Source: Chryseobacterium mulctrae (lineage in GTDB: Bacteria; Bacteroidota; Bacteroidia; Flavobacteriales; Weeksellaceae). From it: a DNA stretch of 64,000 nucleotides. The position numbers were made by a program, and so were the translations under genes. The notes under the pieces were generated by a model. That model searched no databases. It was not told the origin of the DNA and worked only from the letters and a program-made list of their open reading frames with translations. Shown here piece by piece: positions 16,284-24,997 of this stretch. How positions within the stretch are numbered: the stretch's first letter is position 1; each line of letters starts with the position of its first letter. The DNA lies in NCBI RefSeq assembly GCF_006175945.1, contig NZ_VAJL01000001.1:682001-746000 (forward strand). Reading direction: 5' to 3'.

Positions 16284-18686
16284 TTATGATCTCAATTCTG
16301 CATTAAATTCTTTCTGGAAAGATTTAATTAAAGAATCCATTACGTGAGAAATTTCTTTTTCTTCCAGAGTTTTTTCTTCGTTTAATAATTCAAAACTCAT
16401 TGCGTAAGACTTCTTACCTTCAGGAAGATTTTTCCCTTCATAAACATCAAAAAGATTAATGTTTTTAATGAATGGAGATTTATTCCTTTTAGCCGTTTGA
16501 TACAAGTCCTGATAAGAAATATTCTTGTCAATCAGTAAAGCTAAATCTCTTCTGATCTTATTAAATTTAGGAATATCTTTAAACTTCAATTCGTTTTTAG
16601 AACGCAATTCCTGAGCAAATTCAAGCTCGATTTCTACGTAGAAACATTCTTGGTCTACATCAAAATCTTTCAACATTTGAGGCGCTACTTTTCCGATTCT
16701 TACCAAAGTTTTATCTTCAGACTTGTATTCAATTGCATCTGAAAATCTTTCGTCAGACAAAGCAACTTCTTTATAATCGATCGCTAATCTTTCCAGCAAA
16801 ACTTTCACATAAGCTTTCAGATTGTAAAAATCTGTAGTAGATTTTGGCTGTAACCAGTTTTCAGCAACATTTCTTCCCGAAACCAAAATAGCCAACTGTT
16901 TTCTTTCTTCGTACTTCTCTCTTTTGTGGTAGATTTTTCCGAATTCGAAAAATTTGATATCCTGATTTTTTCTGTTAATATTGTAAACCGCATTCTGCAA
17001 AAGTCCTTCCAATAAAGACTTTCTCATAAATGCTAAATCTCCGCTTAAAGGATTTAGTAATTTCACAGCATCATTTTCATCTTTTACAGAAGTTAATGAA
17101 TTGTTCATTACTTCGTTGAAACCTAAACTCTGTAAAGTTCTTGCCCAAGAGTTTTCCAATTCATCCTGATCGTTTGCACTTAATTTTACCGGAGTAAATG
17201 AAATTTTCTGTGGAGCATCGATTTTATTGTAACCGTAGATTCTTAAAATCTCTTCAATAACGTCGATTTCTCTCGTTACATCGGCTCTGTATGCAGGAAC
17301 AGAGATTTCAAAACCATTTTGGATATCATTTAAAACCTGAATTTCCAGTGCTTTTAAAATTTCTTTTACTTTTTCTCTGTGAATTTTTGTTCCTAAAATC
17401 TGTTCGATTTTTGAAAATCTGATGATGATATAATTATCCTCAATTTTCTTAGAATATTCTTCCAACAAATCTCCCGTCAACTTTCCTTCAGCCAATTCTT
17501 CGATCAATTTGATGGCATGAGTAATCGCAGTTCTTGTAATATTAGGATCTACTCCTCTTTCAAATCTAAAAGAAGCATCGGTATTCAAGCCATGGAATTT
17601 AGCTCCTTTTCTTACCGCAACCGGATTGAAATAAGCACTTTCCAGGAAAATAGTTTTTGTCTCGCTAGAAACTCCCGAATTGGCACCGCCAAAAACTCCG
17701 GCAATACACATCGGATTATCTTGTCCGTCTTTAATGATGATCTCAGAACCGTTCAATGTTCTTTCAACACCATCCAAAGTCGTAAATTTTGTTCCTTCTG
17801 CAACAGTTCCTACTTTTACTTTTTTGTCTGCAATTTTATCTGCATCAAAAGCGTGAAGCGGCTGACCGAAACCGTGAAGAATATAATTGGTAATATCTAC
17901 AATATTGTTAATTGGGCTTAAACCGATAGCTTTTAATCTGTCTTTTAACCAAGCCGGAGAATCTGCAACTTTTACGTTTTCGATCACTGCACCAATGTAT
18001 CTTGGTGTTAATTCAGTATCTTCAACTTCAAGGGTAAAACTGTGCAAACCTTCGTTGTTTAAGGCAACAGAAGATACTTTTTCAAACTCAGATTTTTGCT
18101 GGTTTGTTGAAAGGAATGCATGAAGATCTCTAGCAACCCCATAATGAGACATTGCATCGGTTCTGTTTGGTGTTAAACCAATTTCAAGAACCTCGTCATT
18201 CGTTAATTCGAAATATTCGGCAAAGTTTTTTCCTACTTCATATTTGGTTTCGTCTAAAACCATAATTCCGCCGTGATCGTCGCTCAAACCTAATTCGTCT
18301 TCTGCGCAGATCATTCCCTGAGAAACCTCACCTCTGATTTTTGCTTCTTTAATTTCGAAAAAGCTTCCGTCTTTAGCATAAATTTTAGTTCCCACTACTG
18401 CAACAGGAACAGTTTGTCCCTCTGCAACATTCGGAGCCCCACAAACGATATTTAAAACTTTTCCGTTTCCTACATCTACCGTTGTTTTGTTTAATTTATC
18501 AGCATTAGGATGTTTCTCACAAGTCAAAACTTTTCCTACAACGATGCCTTCAAGACTTCCCTTTACACTTTCAAACTTATAGATTCCCTCTACTTCAAGA
18601 CCAATATCGGTAAGAAATTCACCGATTCTTTCGGTTTTCAGTTCTGTTTTGATGTAGTCTTTCAGCCAGTTGCTTGATATTTTCAT
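16284..18686 (-). CDS. pheT: phenylalanine--tRNA ligase beta subunit
   Basis: The 800-residue protein is full length. In order it has the N-terminal lead, the tRNA-binding OB-fold (about 40-150: GKVLTCEKHPNADKLNKT ... NIVCGAPNV), B3/B4 editing (HAFDADKI, GVFGGANSGVS), B5 (ADVTREIDVIEEILRIYGY), the catalytic-like core and the C-terminal ferredoxin-fold anticodon-binding domain (KFNKIRRDLALLID). With PheS it forms the alpha2-beta2 enzyme that charges tRNA-Phe. pheS is not adjacent, as often in Bacteroidota. No T-box or attenuator was recognised upstream. Confidence 0.97.
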   Translation of the reverse strand: MKISSNWLKDYIKTELKTERIGEFLTDIGLEVEGIYKFESVKGSLEGIVVGKVLTCEKHPNADKLNKTTVDVGNGKVLNIVCGAPNVAEGQTVPVAVVGTKIYAKDGSFFEIKEAKIRGEVSQGMICAEDELGLSDDHGGIMVLDETKYEVGKNFAEYFELTNDEVLEIGLTPNRTDAMSHYGVARDLHAFLSTNQQKSEFEKVSSVALNNEGLHSFTLEVEDTELTPRYIGAVIENVKVADSPAWLKDRLKAIGLSPINNIVDITNYILHGFGQPLHAFDADKIADKKVKVGTVAEGTKFTTLDGVERTLNGSEIIIKDGQDNPMCIAGVFGGANSGVSSETKTIFLESAYFNPVAVRKGAKFHGLNTDASFRFERGVDPNITRTAITHAIKLIEELAEGKLTGDLLEEYSKKIEDNYIIIRFSKIEQILGTKIHREKVKEILKALEIQVLNDIQNGFEISVPAYRADVTREIDVIEEILRIYGYNKIDAPQKISFTPVKLSANDQDELENSWARTLQSLGFNEVMNNSLTSVKDENDAVKLLNPLSGDLAFMRKSLLEGLLQNAVYNINRKNQDIKFFEFGKIYHKREKYEERKQLAILVSGRNVAENWLQPKSTTDFYNLKAYVKVLLERLAIDYKEVALSDERFSDAIEYKSEDKTLVRIGKVAPQMLKDFDVDQECFYVEIELEFAQELRSKNELKFKDIPKFNKIRRDLALLIDKNISYQDLYQTAKRNKSPFIKNINLFDVYEGKNLPEGKKSYAMSFELLNEEKTLEEKEISHVMDSLIKSFQKEFNAELRS

Positions 18687-18916
18687 TAGTAGAATTTTAA
18701 ATATTTAATCTTCAGGTTTTGTATTCATCATTTTTAACAACCATGAAACACCTCTGAATTTTGCGTCTACAAATGTCGTGTTTTTTTAAGAAATACCGAA
18801 ATTCAAAAAGGTTAAAAAAATCATATTAATGGTTATTGATGGATTAAAAACAGATTTAAGTAGGGATTAAGATTTAGTTAATAGATTTCACCTAAAATAC
18901 ATTTCTCAAAATTAAA

Positions 18917-18947
18917 TTGCGCACAATTTAATTTTACCATACCTTTG
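18917..18947 (+). promoter_or_regulatory. promoter of the nitroreductase-ohrR-ohr operon
   Basis: TTG at 18917-18919 and TACCTTTG at 18940-18947 are separated by 20 bases, a good match to the Bacteroidota -33/-7 arrangement. The ATG lies 25 bases downstream. Short inverted words around TTGCGCACAA (18917-18926) could be an OhrR operator overlapping the -33 element; this is inference. Confidence 0.65.
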
Positions 18948-18972
18948 TCCTATAATTTTAAAACAAAGAAAA

Positions 18973-19605
18973 ATGTCATTAATAGAAAATTTAAACTGGA
19001 GACACGCAGTAAAAGCTTACAATCCGGAAAAAAAAGTTTCTCAGGAAGATTTAAATAAAATTTTAGAAGCAGCAAGATTAGCGCCTACTTCTTCAGGGTT
19101 ACAGCCTTTCAGAGTAATCGTTGTAGAAAATCAGGATTTAAAAAATAAAATGGTAGAAGGAGCGCTTAATCCGGAAGTAATGAGAGATTCTTCTCATGTA
19201 TTGGTTTTTGCAGCTTGGGATAGCTATTCTAACGAAAAAATTGATAAAGTATATGATTATACTACAGATGAAAGAGATTTGCCGAGAGGTCGCTTTGGAA
19301 GTTATACCGATAAGATAAAAACCATGTACAACGCACAAACTCCAGAACAACATTTTGCACATACAGCGCGCCAAACTTATATTGCATTAGGTTTAGCGAT
19401 GGCTCAAGCGGCAGAGCTTAAAATAGATTCTACTCCTGCGGAAGGTTTTAGTAATGAAGTTGTAGATGAAATTTTAGGGCTTAAAGAATTAGGTTTGAAA
19501 AGTGTAAGTTTGCTGTATCTTGGTTACAGAGACCAGGATAACGACTGGATGGCTTCGATGAAAAAAGTCAGAATTCCTATGGAGGAATTTATCATCAAAA
19601 AATAA
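18973..19605 (+). CDS. NAD(P)H-dependent nitroreductase family protein
   Basis: The 210-residue protein has the nitroreductase FMN-binding pattern: an N-terminal WRHAVKAYNPEKK, ARLAPTSSGLQPFRVIVVE, a central region, ARQTYIALGLAMAQAAEL, and a C-terminal SLLYLGYRDQDNDW. Members are FMN flavoproteins of the NfsB type that reduce nitro groups, quinones or flavin, in the cytoplasm. It is first in an operon with ohrR and ohr, which suggests a role in electrophile or peroxide stress. The physiological substrate is unknown. Confidence 0.9.
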   Translation: MSLIENLNWRHAVKAYNPEKKVSQEDLNKILEAARLAPTSSGLQPFRVIVVENQDLKNKMVEGALNPEVMRDSSHVLVFAAWDSYSNEKIDKVYDYTTDERDLPRGRFGSYTDKIKTMYNAQTPEQHFAHTARQTYIALGLAMAQAAELKIDSTPAEGFSNEVVDEILGLKELGLKSVSLLYLGYRDQDNDWMASMKKVRIPMEEFIIKK

Positions 19606-19632
19606 CAATTCGTCAACTTCACTTTCGCACTT

Positions 19633-20070
19633 ATGGAAAATTCAGAATCTTTAAAATTAGAAAATCAAATTTGCTTTCCGCTATACGTGATCGCAAAACA
19701 GATCACAGGTCTTTACCGTCCTTTTCTTGATGAGCTGGATATTACCTATCCACAATATCTTGTGATGATGACTTTGTGGGAAAATGATGGTCTTGCTGTA
19801 AACAATATTGGTGAAAAGCTTTATTTAGACAGCGGAACTCTAACTCCTCTTTTAAAAAGGCTGGAAGCAAAAGGATTTATCATGAGAAAGCGGAAAAAAG
19901 AAGATGAAAGAGTTGTTCAGGTTTTTATATCAGAATCCGGAAAAGCTCTGCAGCAAAAAGCTTGTGAAATCCCTGCTAAAATGCATCAAAAAGTTGGAGT
20001 TTCTAAAGAAGACTGGACAGAACTCAGCAACAGCGTAAAAAAAATATTAAACAAAATAGACAATCAATGA
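19633..20070 (+). CDS. ohrR: MarR/OhrR-type organic peroxide sensor repressor
   Basis: The 145-residue protein is a MarR winged helix regulator: recognition region LDSGTLTPLLKRLEAKGFI and wing RKKEDERVVQVFIS. Near the N-terminus it carries Cys14 in ENQICFPLY, the position of the peroxide-sensing cysteine of OhrR. OhrR proteins repress ohr until organic hydroperoxides oxidise that cysteine. Its stop overlaps the ohr start (ATGA), which strongly supports the assignment. Probably autoregulated together with the nitroreductase. Confidence 0.9.
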   Translation: MENSESLKLENQICFPLYVIAKQITGLYRPFLDELDITYPQYLVMMTLWENDGLAVNNIGEKLYLDSGTLTPLLKRLEAKGFIMRKRKKEDERVVQVFISESGKALQQKACEIPAKMHQKVGVSKEDWTELSNSVKKILNKIDNQ

Positions 20071-20489
20071 AAACATTATACACCACAAAAGTTACCGCAA
20101 AAGGCGGAAGAAACGGACAAGTAAAAAGCGAAAACGGAATTCTTGATCTTGAGGTAAGAATGCCAAAAGCTTTAGGCGGAGCCAATGACGACTTCACAAA
20201 CCCTGAAATGCTTTTTGCAGCCGGATATTCTGCATGCTTCGACAGTGCTTTAAATTTAGTAATCAATAAATCTAAAATAAAAACCGGCGAAACTACGGTA
20301 ACAGCTGATGTAAGTATTGGTCAGATAGAAAATGGCGGATTTGGATTAGCCGTAGAATTAGAAGTTAATATTCCTGAAGTTTCTATTGAAGAAGCTCATG
20401 AATTGACTGAAAAAGCTCATCAGATTTGTCCTTATTCTAATGCAACAAGAAATAATATCGAGGTAAAACTTACGGTTACCAATAATTAA
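20067..20489 (+). CDS. ohr: organic hydroperoxide resistance protein Ohr
   Basis: The 140-residue protein has the two redox cysteines of Ohr: Cys57 in AAGYSACFDSAL and Cys121 in ICPYSNATR, plus the GG-containing N-terminal region (PKALGGANDDFTNPEMLF). Ohr reduces fatty-acid and other organic hydroperoxides using lipoyl thiols. It lies directly after ohrR in the same operon and is followed by a terminator. Confidence 0.96.
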   Translation: MKTLYTTKVTAKGGRNGQVKSENGILDLEVRMPKALGGANDDFTNPEMLFAAGYSACFDSALNLVINKSKIKTGETTVTADVSIGQIENGGFGLAVELEVNIPEVSIEEAHELTEKAHQICPYSNATRNNIEVKLTVTNN

Positions 20490-20511
20490 AATTTGATATA
20501 AATTTGATATA

Positions 20512-20544
20512 AAATCTGTTTCGAAATAGGAAGCAGATTTTTTT
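20512..20544 (+). terminator. intrinsic terminator of the ohr operon
   Basis: AAATCTGTTTC (20512-20522) pairs with GAAGCAGATTT (20530-20540), one G-U pair, followed by TTTT. Confidence 0.8.
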
Positions 20545-20631
20545 GTTTATAAAAATGTAATTTTAAGAATTTCGACAGAAATATTTTTTATTGAACTAGT
20601 ACTAATTCACTTAACAAAAGAATTATTTTCT

Positions 20632-20639
20632 TATTTTTG
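20632..20639 (+). promoter_or_regulatory. -7 element before the 20668 gene
   Basis: TATTTTTG, 28 bases before the ATG. Confidence 0.45.
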
Positions 20640-20667
20640 ACTCTGAAATTTTCAAAACATTAAAATA

Positions 20668-21294
20668 ATGAAATATATTTTAAGTTTAGGCTTACTTTTG
20701 TCTGCGCTTTTCTCTTACGGACAAAACTATCCATTTGCTACAGAATTTGTTAACGGTAAAGTAATTCTTAAAGATTTATCTGAACTGAATGGACAAATAA
20801 AATGGTATCCCAGCCAAAATGATAAATTACATTTCAGATCAGATGAAAAAGCAAAACCCGCAAAATATGCACCCAATGATATAACCAGCTTTTCTGCTGA
20901 AAATTTGAAGTTTGTTCCTTTGTATAATTTCAAAGCTTACGCTGACAATTATGCACTAGTTGGAACCCCAACAAAAATTACAGAGACATTTGGAGAATTT
21001 GTTTCAGAAGGAAAATTCAATATTTATTTTACGTCAATCAGGGGATATAATGCAATTGCAAGAACGTTAGAAGATTATCCTAATTTTGTATTTCAGGATG
21101 CTAATGATGCTGACAAAAAACTCTACGCTTATCCTTTCAGAATCAGAATGAAAGAAAAGAAATACGAAAAAGCAAAAGAAGACCTTTATGTTCTTTTTAA
21201 AGATTATCCAGAAATTGTTGACAAAATAAAAGCTTTCAAAAAAGAAAACGATTTTTTAGAAATCATCAAAATGATTGAAGATATCAACAAATAA
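20668..21294 (+). CDS. secreted hypothetical protein
   Basis: The 208-residue protein has a signal peptide (MKYILSLGLLLSALFSYGQ). The first half after cleavage is beta-rich (GKVILKDLSELNGQIKWYPSQ ... DITSFSAENLKFVPLYNF) and resembles proteins that describe stored surface or periplasmic domains without a known role. The C-terminal third is helical and lysine-rich. No catalytic motif was seen and no family recognised. It stands alone between the ohr terminator and a convergent deformylase-like gene. Confidence 0.65.
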   Translation: MKYILSLGLLLSALFSYGQNYPFATEFVNGKVILKDLSELNGQIKWYPSQNDKLHFRSDEKAKPAKYAPNDITSFSAENLKFVPLYNFKAYADNYALVGTPTKITETFGEFVSEGKFNIYFTSIRGYNAIARTLEDYPNFVFQDANDADKKLYAYPFRIRMKEKKYEKAKEDLYVLFKDYPEIVDKIKAFKKENDFLEIIKMIEDINK

Positions 21295-21301
21295 AAGCAG
21301 T

Positions 21302-21931
21302 TTACCTTCTCACAGAATCACTTTTCTTAAAAGCATCTACTTTTAGATAAGAATCATTTTCCTCTTTTTTCTTTTTATCTGAAATTAAAATTCCGAAAAG
21401 ATGATCAATTTCGTGCTGGAAAATCACGGCGGTAAAACCTTCTACCATTTCTGAGAATTTCTGACCTTTTAAATCAACATATTCCAGTTGAATGACTTTA
21501 CTTCTGTAAAACTGATCTCTAAAATCGGGAATAGATAAATCGCCTTCCGAGCCGAGATTCTGCAACTCTGACCTCCAGGTAATCACCGGATTAATGAAAT
21601 ATTCCAAAGGTTCTCCTGCTTTGTCAAAACGTTGTACCCAAATTATTTTTCTGTTGATCCCAACTTGCGGAGCGGCAATTCCTACTCCACCGTCAGTTGA
21701 AAGAAGTGATTTCTCCATTCTTTTCACCAAAGTTGCCGTGTTTTTGTCAAGCGGATCAATTTCTGTTGAAAGGTTTAGTAAAGTTTTATGTTGATGAACA
21801 TCGGTAGTCTGATAGATCGGCAAAGCTGAATTAATATCGCCTTGATTGATCAATGAAATTTCACTGGACGTCAATTTCTGAGCATTGATAAAATTGATAA
21901 AAAGTATGAAGAGTATGGAGATTTTTTTCAT
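21302..21931 (-). CDS. exported peptide deformylase-like protein with Cys-to-Asp change at a metal ligand
   Basis: From ATG 21931 the 209-residue protein begins with a signal peptide (MKKISILFILFINFINAQ), unlike cytoplasmic Def. The deformylase motifs follow: GIAAPQVG (84-91), EGDLSIP (129-135) and HEIDH (173-177). The second motif normally reads EGCLS, where the cysteine binds the active-site metal; here it is Asp131, while both HExxH histidines are kept. Activity on formyl-methionine is therefore uncertain. The start was chosen because a TATCTTTG promoter element lies at 21950-21957, inside the longer frame that extends to 22057. Confidence 0.8.
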   Translation of the reverse strand: MKKISILFILFINFINAQKLTSSEISLINQGDINSALPIYQTTDVHQHKTLLNLSTEIDPLDKNTATLVKRMEKSLLSTDGGVGIAAPQVGINRKIIWVQRFDKAGEPLEYFINPVITWRSELQNLGSEGDLSIPDFRDQFYRSKVIQLEYVDLKGQKFSEMVEGFTAVIFQHEIDHLFGILISDKKKKEENDSYLKVDAFKKSDSVRR

Positions 21932-21949
21932 TTTTAAAAGAATGTTAAA

Positions 21950-21957
21950 CAAAGATA
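21950..21957 (-). promoter_or_regulatory. -7 element of the deformylase-like gene
   Basis: TATCTTTG on the minus strand, 18 bases from ATG 21931. It decides the start codon. Confidence 0.6.
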
Positions 21958-22246
21958 GAAATGTTTTTAGGTTTTGGCTAAAGCCAATGGAAATATTTGC
22001 ATTAAAAAACGGGCTAAAGCCCGTTCCTATTGATTTATTTTGTTTAATTTTTCTCACGCAGATTTAGCAAATTCAGTAGATAAAAATTTGTGACAATCTG
22101 TTTAATCTGTGGGATATTTTTTAACACATTATTCACTTTAGAATTTTAATTTTAAAATGTATAAAAGAATACATTAGTCTTAAAAATCAAAGATCTTCTT
22201 TGGACACCAACTTGACTCTTTTACCTTTTTACTTGTTTCTTTAAGC
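21958..22246. repeat. intergenic region with REP-like palindrome and CGCAGATTTAGCA-type repeat
   Basis: No gene is seen. A palindrome AACGGGCTAAAGCCCGTT (22009-22026) and a nearby partial copy TTGGCTAAAGCCAA (21974-21987) form small hairpins. Downstream, TCACGCAGATTTAGCAAATT (22056-22075) and AATCTGTTTAATCTGTGGGA (22096-22115) are words that recur near 43590 and 60365. These look like dispersed Flavobacteriia intergenic repeats. Confidence 0.6.
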
Positions 22247-23119
22247 CTAATAAGTCTTGGTCATATCCGCGGGAATAATCAGATTAAAATCTGTCGGGAT
22301 ATACACTTTCTCAGGGATTTTTAATTCATCATCTTCAGATTCAAAAACAGAGATCACCGCCATTTTCAGATTCGGGTTTTTCTGTTTGATGTACCAGTAA
22401 ATTCCGCCAAATTCTTTACTGTGAAAGTTTCCATTGTAATGAATAAATGTTTTTCCTGGCTGCAGATTATTTAGAATAGATTCTGCCATTGTAGCATCTT
22501 TTGTCGCCTGAGCTGAAATAAAATTCATCACTTTGGTTCCTTCTGCATGATCGCCCATCATTTTTTTCATTTCAGGATAACCCGGCGTGTCTAAAGTTAC
22601 GTTAATCGGCAATTGAGCAATATAAGACTTTTCTTTTTCAGTCAATTTATTTAATGACTCCAAGCCTTCTTTTGCTGTTTGAGACGCATATTTTCTTGGA
22701 ATATTAGTTGCAATAAAGTTCAGATTTTTATCTTTTGCAAAATCAACCAAAGGTTTGTAATCAGTCGTATAATTATTCCACAAACGAACAGAATCTTTTA
22801 AACTTTTAGCTTCAATTTTACCGGCAAGATATTTATTAAGCTGTGGCTGATTATCTCTTTCAAACATTTCGGCACCCAAAGTAATCTGCTTATTTTTTTG
22901 ATCATACAACCCTTCTGTTACTTTTAACTGAAGCCAGTGCACAATTGAATTATTGTGAAGTTCCCCAAAGAAAACAACATCATAATCAGCAAGCTGTTTA
23001 ACCATTTTTTCAGCTTTAATGGCTTTTCCTTTTTTATTATAGAATTGATACGATTTAAAATTCTGCGCTTTGAATGCAGAAAATCCTAAAACCAATATGG
23101 CGATAAAAATATTTTTCAT
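22247..23119 (-). CDS. ChaN-family heme/iron-regulated protein
   Basis: From ATG 23119 the 290-residue protein has a signal peptide (MKNIFIAILVLGFSAFKAQ) and the ChaN/Haem_bd_uptake pattern: VVFFGELHNNSIVHWLQL, LGAEMFERDNQP, LWNNYTTDYKPLVDFA, and IHYNGNFHSKEFGG near the end. ChaN of Campylobacter binds heme between two monomers. There is no lipobox, so it is probably periplasmic or surface. It is the last gene on this strand of the heme locus but is separated from hmuS by a terminator and inverted repeat, so it is expressed separately or by read-through. The start was set at the Met preceding the signal peptide. Confidence 0.85.
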   Translation of the reverse strand: MKNIFIAILVLGFSAFKAQNFKSYQFYNKKGKAIKAEKMVKQLADYDVVFFGELHNNSIVHWLQLKVTEGLYDQKNKQITLGAEMFERDNQPQLNKYLAGKIEAKSLKDSVRLWNNYTTDYKPLVDFAKDKNLNFIATNIPRKYASQTAKEGLESLNKLTEKEKSYIAQLPINVTLDTPGYPEMKKMMGDHAEGTKVMNFISAQATKDATMAESILNNLQPGKTFIHYNGNFHSKEFGGIYWYIKQKNPNLKMAVISVFESEDDELKIPEKVYIPTDFNLIIPADMTKTY

Positions 23120-23140
23120 TTTATATTTTTTGATTTTTTT

Positions 23141-23245
23141 AAACACAAATGGAACAAATGACTTCACAAATATCACAAATAATTATTGATTATAAATTTA
23201 CAAATTAGTGCTATTCGTGAAAAAAAAATTGTGAAATTTGTGTTT
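23141..23245. repeat. imperfect long inverted repeat (AAACACAAAT ... ATTTGTGTTT)
   Basis: Arms near 23141-23172 (AAACACAAAT, CTTCACAAAT) and 23228-23246 (TTGTGAA, ATTTGTGTTT) can pair with mismatches. The element fills the gap between chaN and the hmuS terminator and has the composition of a dispersed intergenic repeat. Confidence 0.5.
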
Positions 23246-23254
23246 AAGTTCAAC

Positions 23255-23292
23255 AAAAAAGACCGTTTTGAATCTTCAAACAAAACGGTCTT
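23255..23292 (-). terminator. intrinsic terminator of the hmu operon (after hmuS)
   Basis: Perfect 12-bp stem AAGACCGTTTTG (23259-23270) with CAAAACGGTCTT (23281-23292), 10-base loop; T run on the minus strand. It marks the end of the hmuR-to-hmuS unit. Confidence 0.9.
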
Positions 23293-23311
23293 CATCCAAT
23301 CATCTAATTAT

Positions 23312-24340
23312 TTATTTTTCAAGATCTGCTACCAAATCTTTCCATTCTTGTAGTTCAGGGATTCCCGGCTTTCTTTTTCCGAAGAATTGTACGATAAACT
23401 CGCCTTCGCTGTTGAATACTTCGATTGCCGTAACTTCACCATCTTCAGTTGGTTTTTTCACGATCCAAGCTTCAGCGATCTTTGTAACATCTAAATGTAA
23501 ATTGAAATCAGGATCCATTACATTAAACCATTGTTGGTGCCACATTGTTTTTTTCACTTCTCCGGTGTGAATCTGAATAATTCCTCTGTTTCCAACGAAA
23601 ACCATGATCGGAAGTCTCTTTTCAGAAGCATCTTCCAAAACGTTTACTACTTTTGAAGGATCAATTTTTTTAGCATAACCTTCCGGAGCCAATCTCAAAG
23701 CCTGAGTTCTAGAAACACCGAATTTTCTGGTCATCATAAAGAAATCGTGTGTATCTTTAAGTTCTGTCCAAGCTTTTTTGAAACCTTCAGCATCGATTTC
23801 TGAATCTTCTTTTTCAGGAGCTTTTGGAGCAACTGCTTCAAATTCGAAAACTTCATTCTGATCTTCAGCTTTAAACTGAGCAACGATAGGTTCGAAAGCT
23901 TCAACATTGCTGTCTTTCGTTAAATAAATTTTGTGAAGTGCTAAACCATCTTTTCCGAAGAATTGAAGACTCTTTTTGTCACCTTCAACCACAGCAAAAG
24001 CAAATTTCCAGTGATTTTGGAAGATTCTCAAATCGATATCTTCGCCTACAAAAAGCTGTGCATGAGGACTGCTGAAATCACCGTTTAAGTAAGTTCCTTT
24101 TCTTTCGTGAACGCACTCGTCGTTTCTTGTTAGAGCCATTACTTTTCCTAATTTTTCAACTTCTGTTAAGATGTTTGCAAATTCAGGTTTCAAAACGGTT
24201 ACTTCTTCTCCTACGTTAGTTAATAATAATTCTGCTTCGCTTACACCTAATTCTGCAGCGGCATTTCTTATTCTCATATGTGGATTTTCTGCTTTCAGAG
24301 CTTCCCATTTTTCTTTCAAATCGTTAACTATTGTATTCAT
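23312..24340 (-). CDS. hmuS: hemin-degrading factor HemS/HmuS
   Basis: The 342-residue cytoplasmic protein has the duplicated HemS/ChuX fold of this family. The first half shows RIRNAAAELGVSEAELL and MALTRNDECVHERKGTY, whose His is in the position of the heme ligand; the second half repeats the pattern with FGVSRTQALRLAPEGYA and VFVGNRGIIQIHTGEV. Family members hold or degrade heme delivered by HmuTUV. It follows the methyltransferase gene by 5 bases and ends at a strong terminator. Confidence 0.94.
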   Translation of the reverse strand: MNTIVNDLKEKWEALKAENPHMRIRNAAAELGVSEAELLLTNVGEEVTVLKPEFANILTEVEKLGKVMALTRNDECVHERKGTYLNGDFSSPHAQLFVGEDIDLRIFQNHWKFAFAVVEGDKKSLQFFGKDGLALHKIYLTKDSNVEAFEPIVAQFKAEDQNEVFEFEAVAPKAPEKEDSEIDAEGFKKAWTELKDTHDFFMMTRKFGVSRTQALRLAPEGYAKKIDPSKVVNVLEDASEKRLPIMVFVGNRGIIQIHTGEVKKTMWHQQWFNVMDPDFNLHLDVTKIAEAWIVKKPTEDGEVTAIEVFNSEGEFIVQFFGKRKPGIPELQEWKDLVADLEK

Positions 24341-24345
24341 TTTAT

Positions 24346-24996
24346 TTATTTTTTTATGGTTAAAACTGTGTAAATTCTTTTGATTAATTCGTCTACGGTT
24401 TTGCTTTTTATTTCTTCTTCTTTTTCAGAAATTTTCATTCTTTTAAAAAGACTTTTAGAAACCGTTTCTTCCATTTCATCAGAATTGTAAAGGGTAAAAT
24501 CAAATTGAGTAAAAGGTAGAGTTTCCATGAAATCTCTCTGCCCGAAAGTAAGAACAAATGTTCCGTTCTTTTTTAAAACCCTGTAGATTTCATTTAAATA
24601 TTCTACCGGATCTTCCCAGAAGTAAACGGTGTTTACGGTAAATATTTTATCAAAGGTCTTATCTTCAAAAGGCAGTTTCGTTCCCTCATACAAAACAAAT
24701 TCTGCCTGATTTTTAAATGTTTCATTTAATCTTTTAGCTTCAAGATGCATCGTTTCAGAAATATCAATTCCTGTGTATTTTATGTTTTGAGCTAAACTTA
24801 AAAGACTTTTTACGTGAGCTGCATTTCCGTGACCAATTTCAAGAATGTGCTCATCATCTTCAATTAAAAGAGTTTTGATGCTTTCCAACGTCATTCCGAT
24901 GTTGGTTTCATTCATCATTTCTCCAATCTGAATACCTTTTTCGCCTTGCGGATTGGCAAGGTTTTGTGCTAATATTTTTAAATCTTTTTGTTCCAT
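24346..24996 (-). CDS. class I SAM-dependent methyltransferase in the heme operon
   Basis: The 216-residue protein has a Rossmann methyltransferase core: motif I ILEIGHGNAAH, acidic IDISETM, FDKIFTVNTVYFWEDP and VLKKNGTFVLTFGQRD (Methyltransf_11 type). Its substrate is not evident. It is embedded between hmuV and hmuS with gaps of 1 and 5 bases, so it is certainly co-transcribed with heme uptake genes. Possible roles are modification of a heme breakdown product or of a siderophore-like compound; both are inference. Confidence 0.85.
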   Translation of the reverse strand: MEQKDLKILAQNLANPQGEKGIQIGEMMNETNIGMTLESIKTLLIEDDEHILEIGHGNAAHVKSLLSLAQNIKYTGIDISETMHLEAKRLNETFKNQAEFVLYEGTKLPFEDKTFDKIFTVNTVYFWEDPVEYLNEIYRVLKKNGTFVLTFGQRDFMETLPFTQFDFTLYNSDEMEETVSKSLFKRMKISEKEEEIKSKTVDELIKRIYTVLTIKK

Positions 24997-24997
24997 A

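Noticed and set aside
18687..18972. T-box or other riboswitch in the pheT leader
   Set aside because: No specifier, antiterminator or conserved T-box sequence could be identified; Bacteroidota rarely use them.
22009..22026. Palindrome AACGGGCTAAAGCCCGTT as a terminator of chaN
   Set aside because: It lies more than 200 bases past the chaN stop, lacks a T run in the minus direction and has the look of a dispersed repeat.
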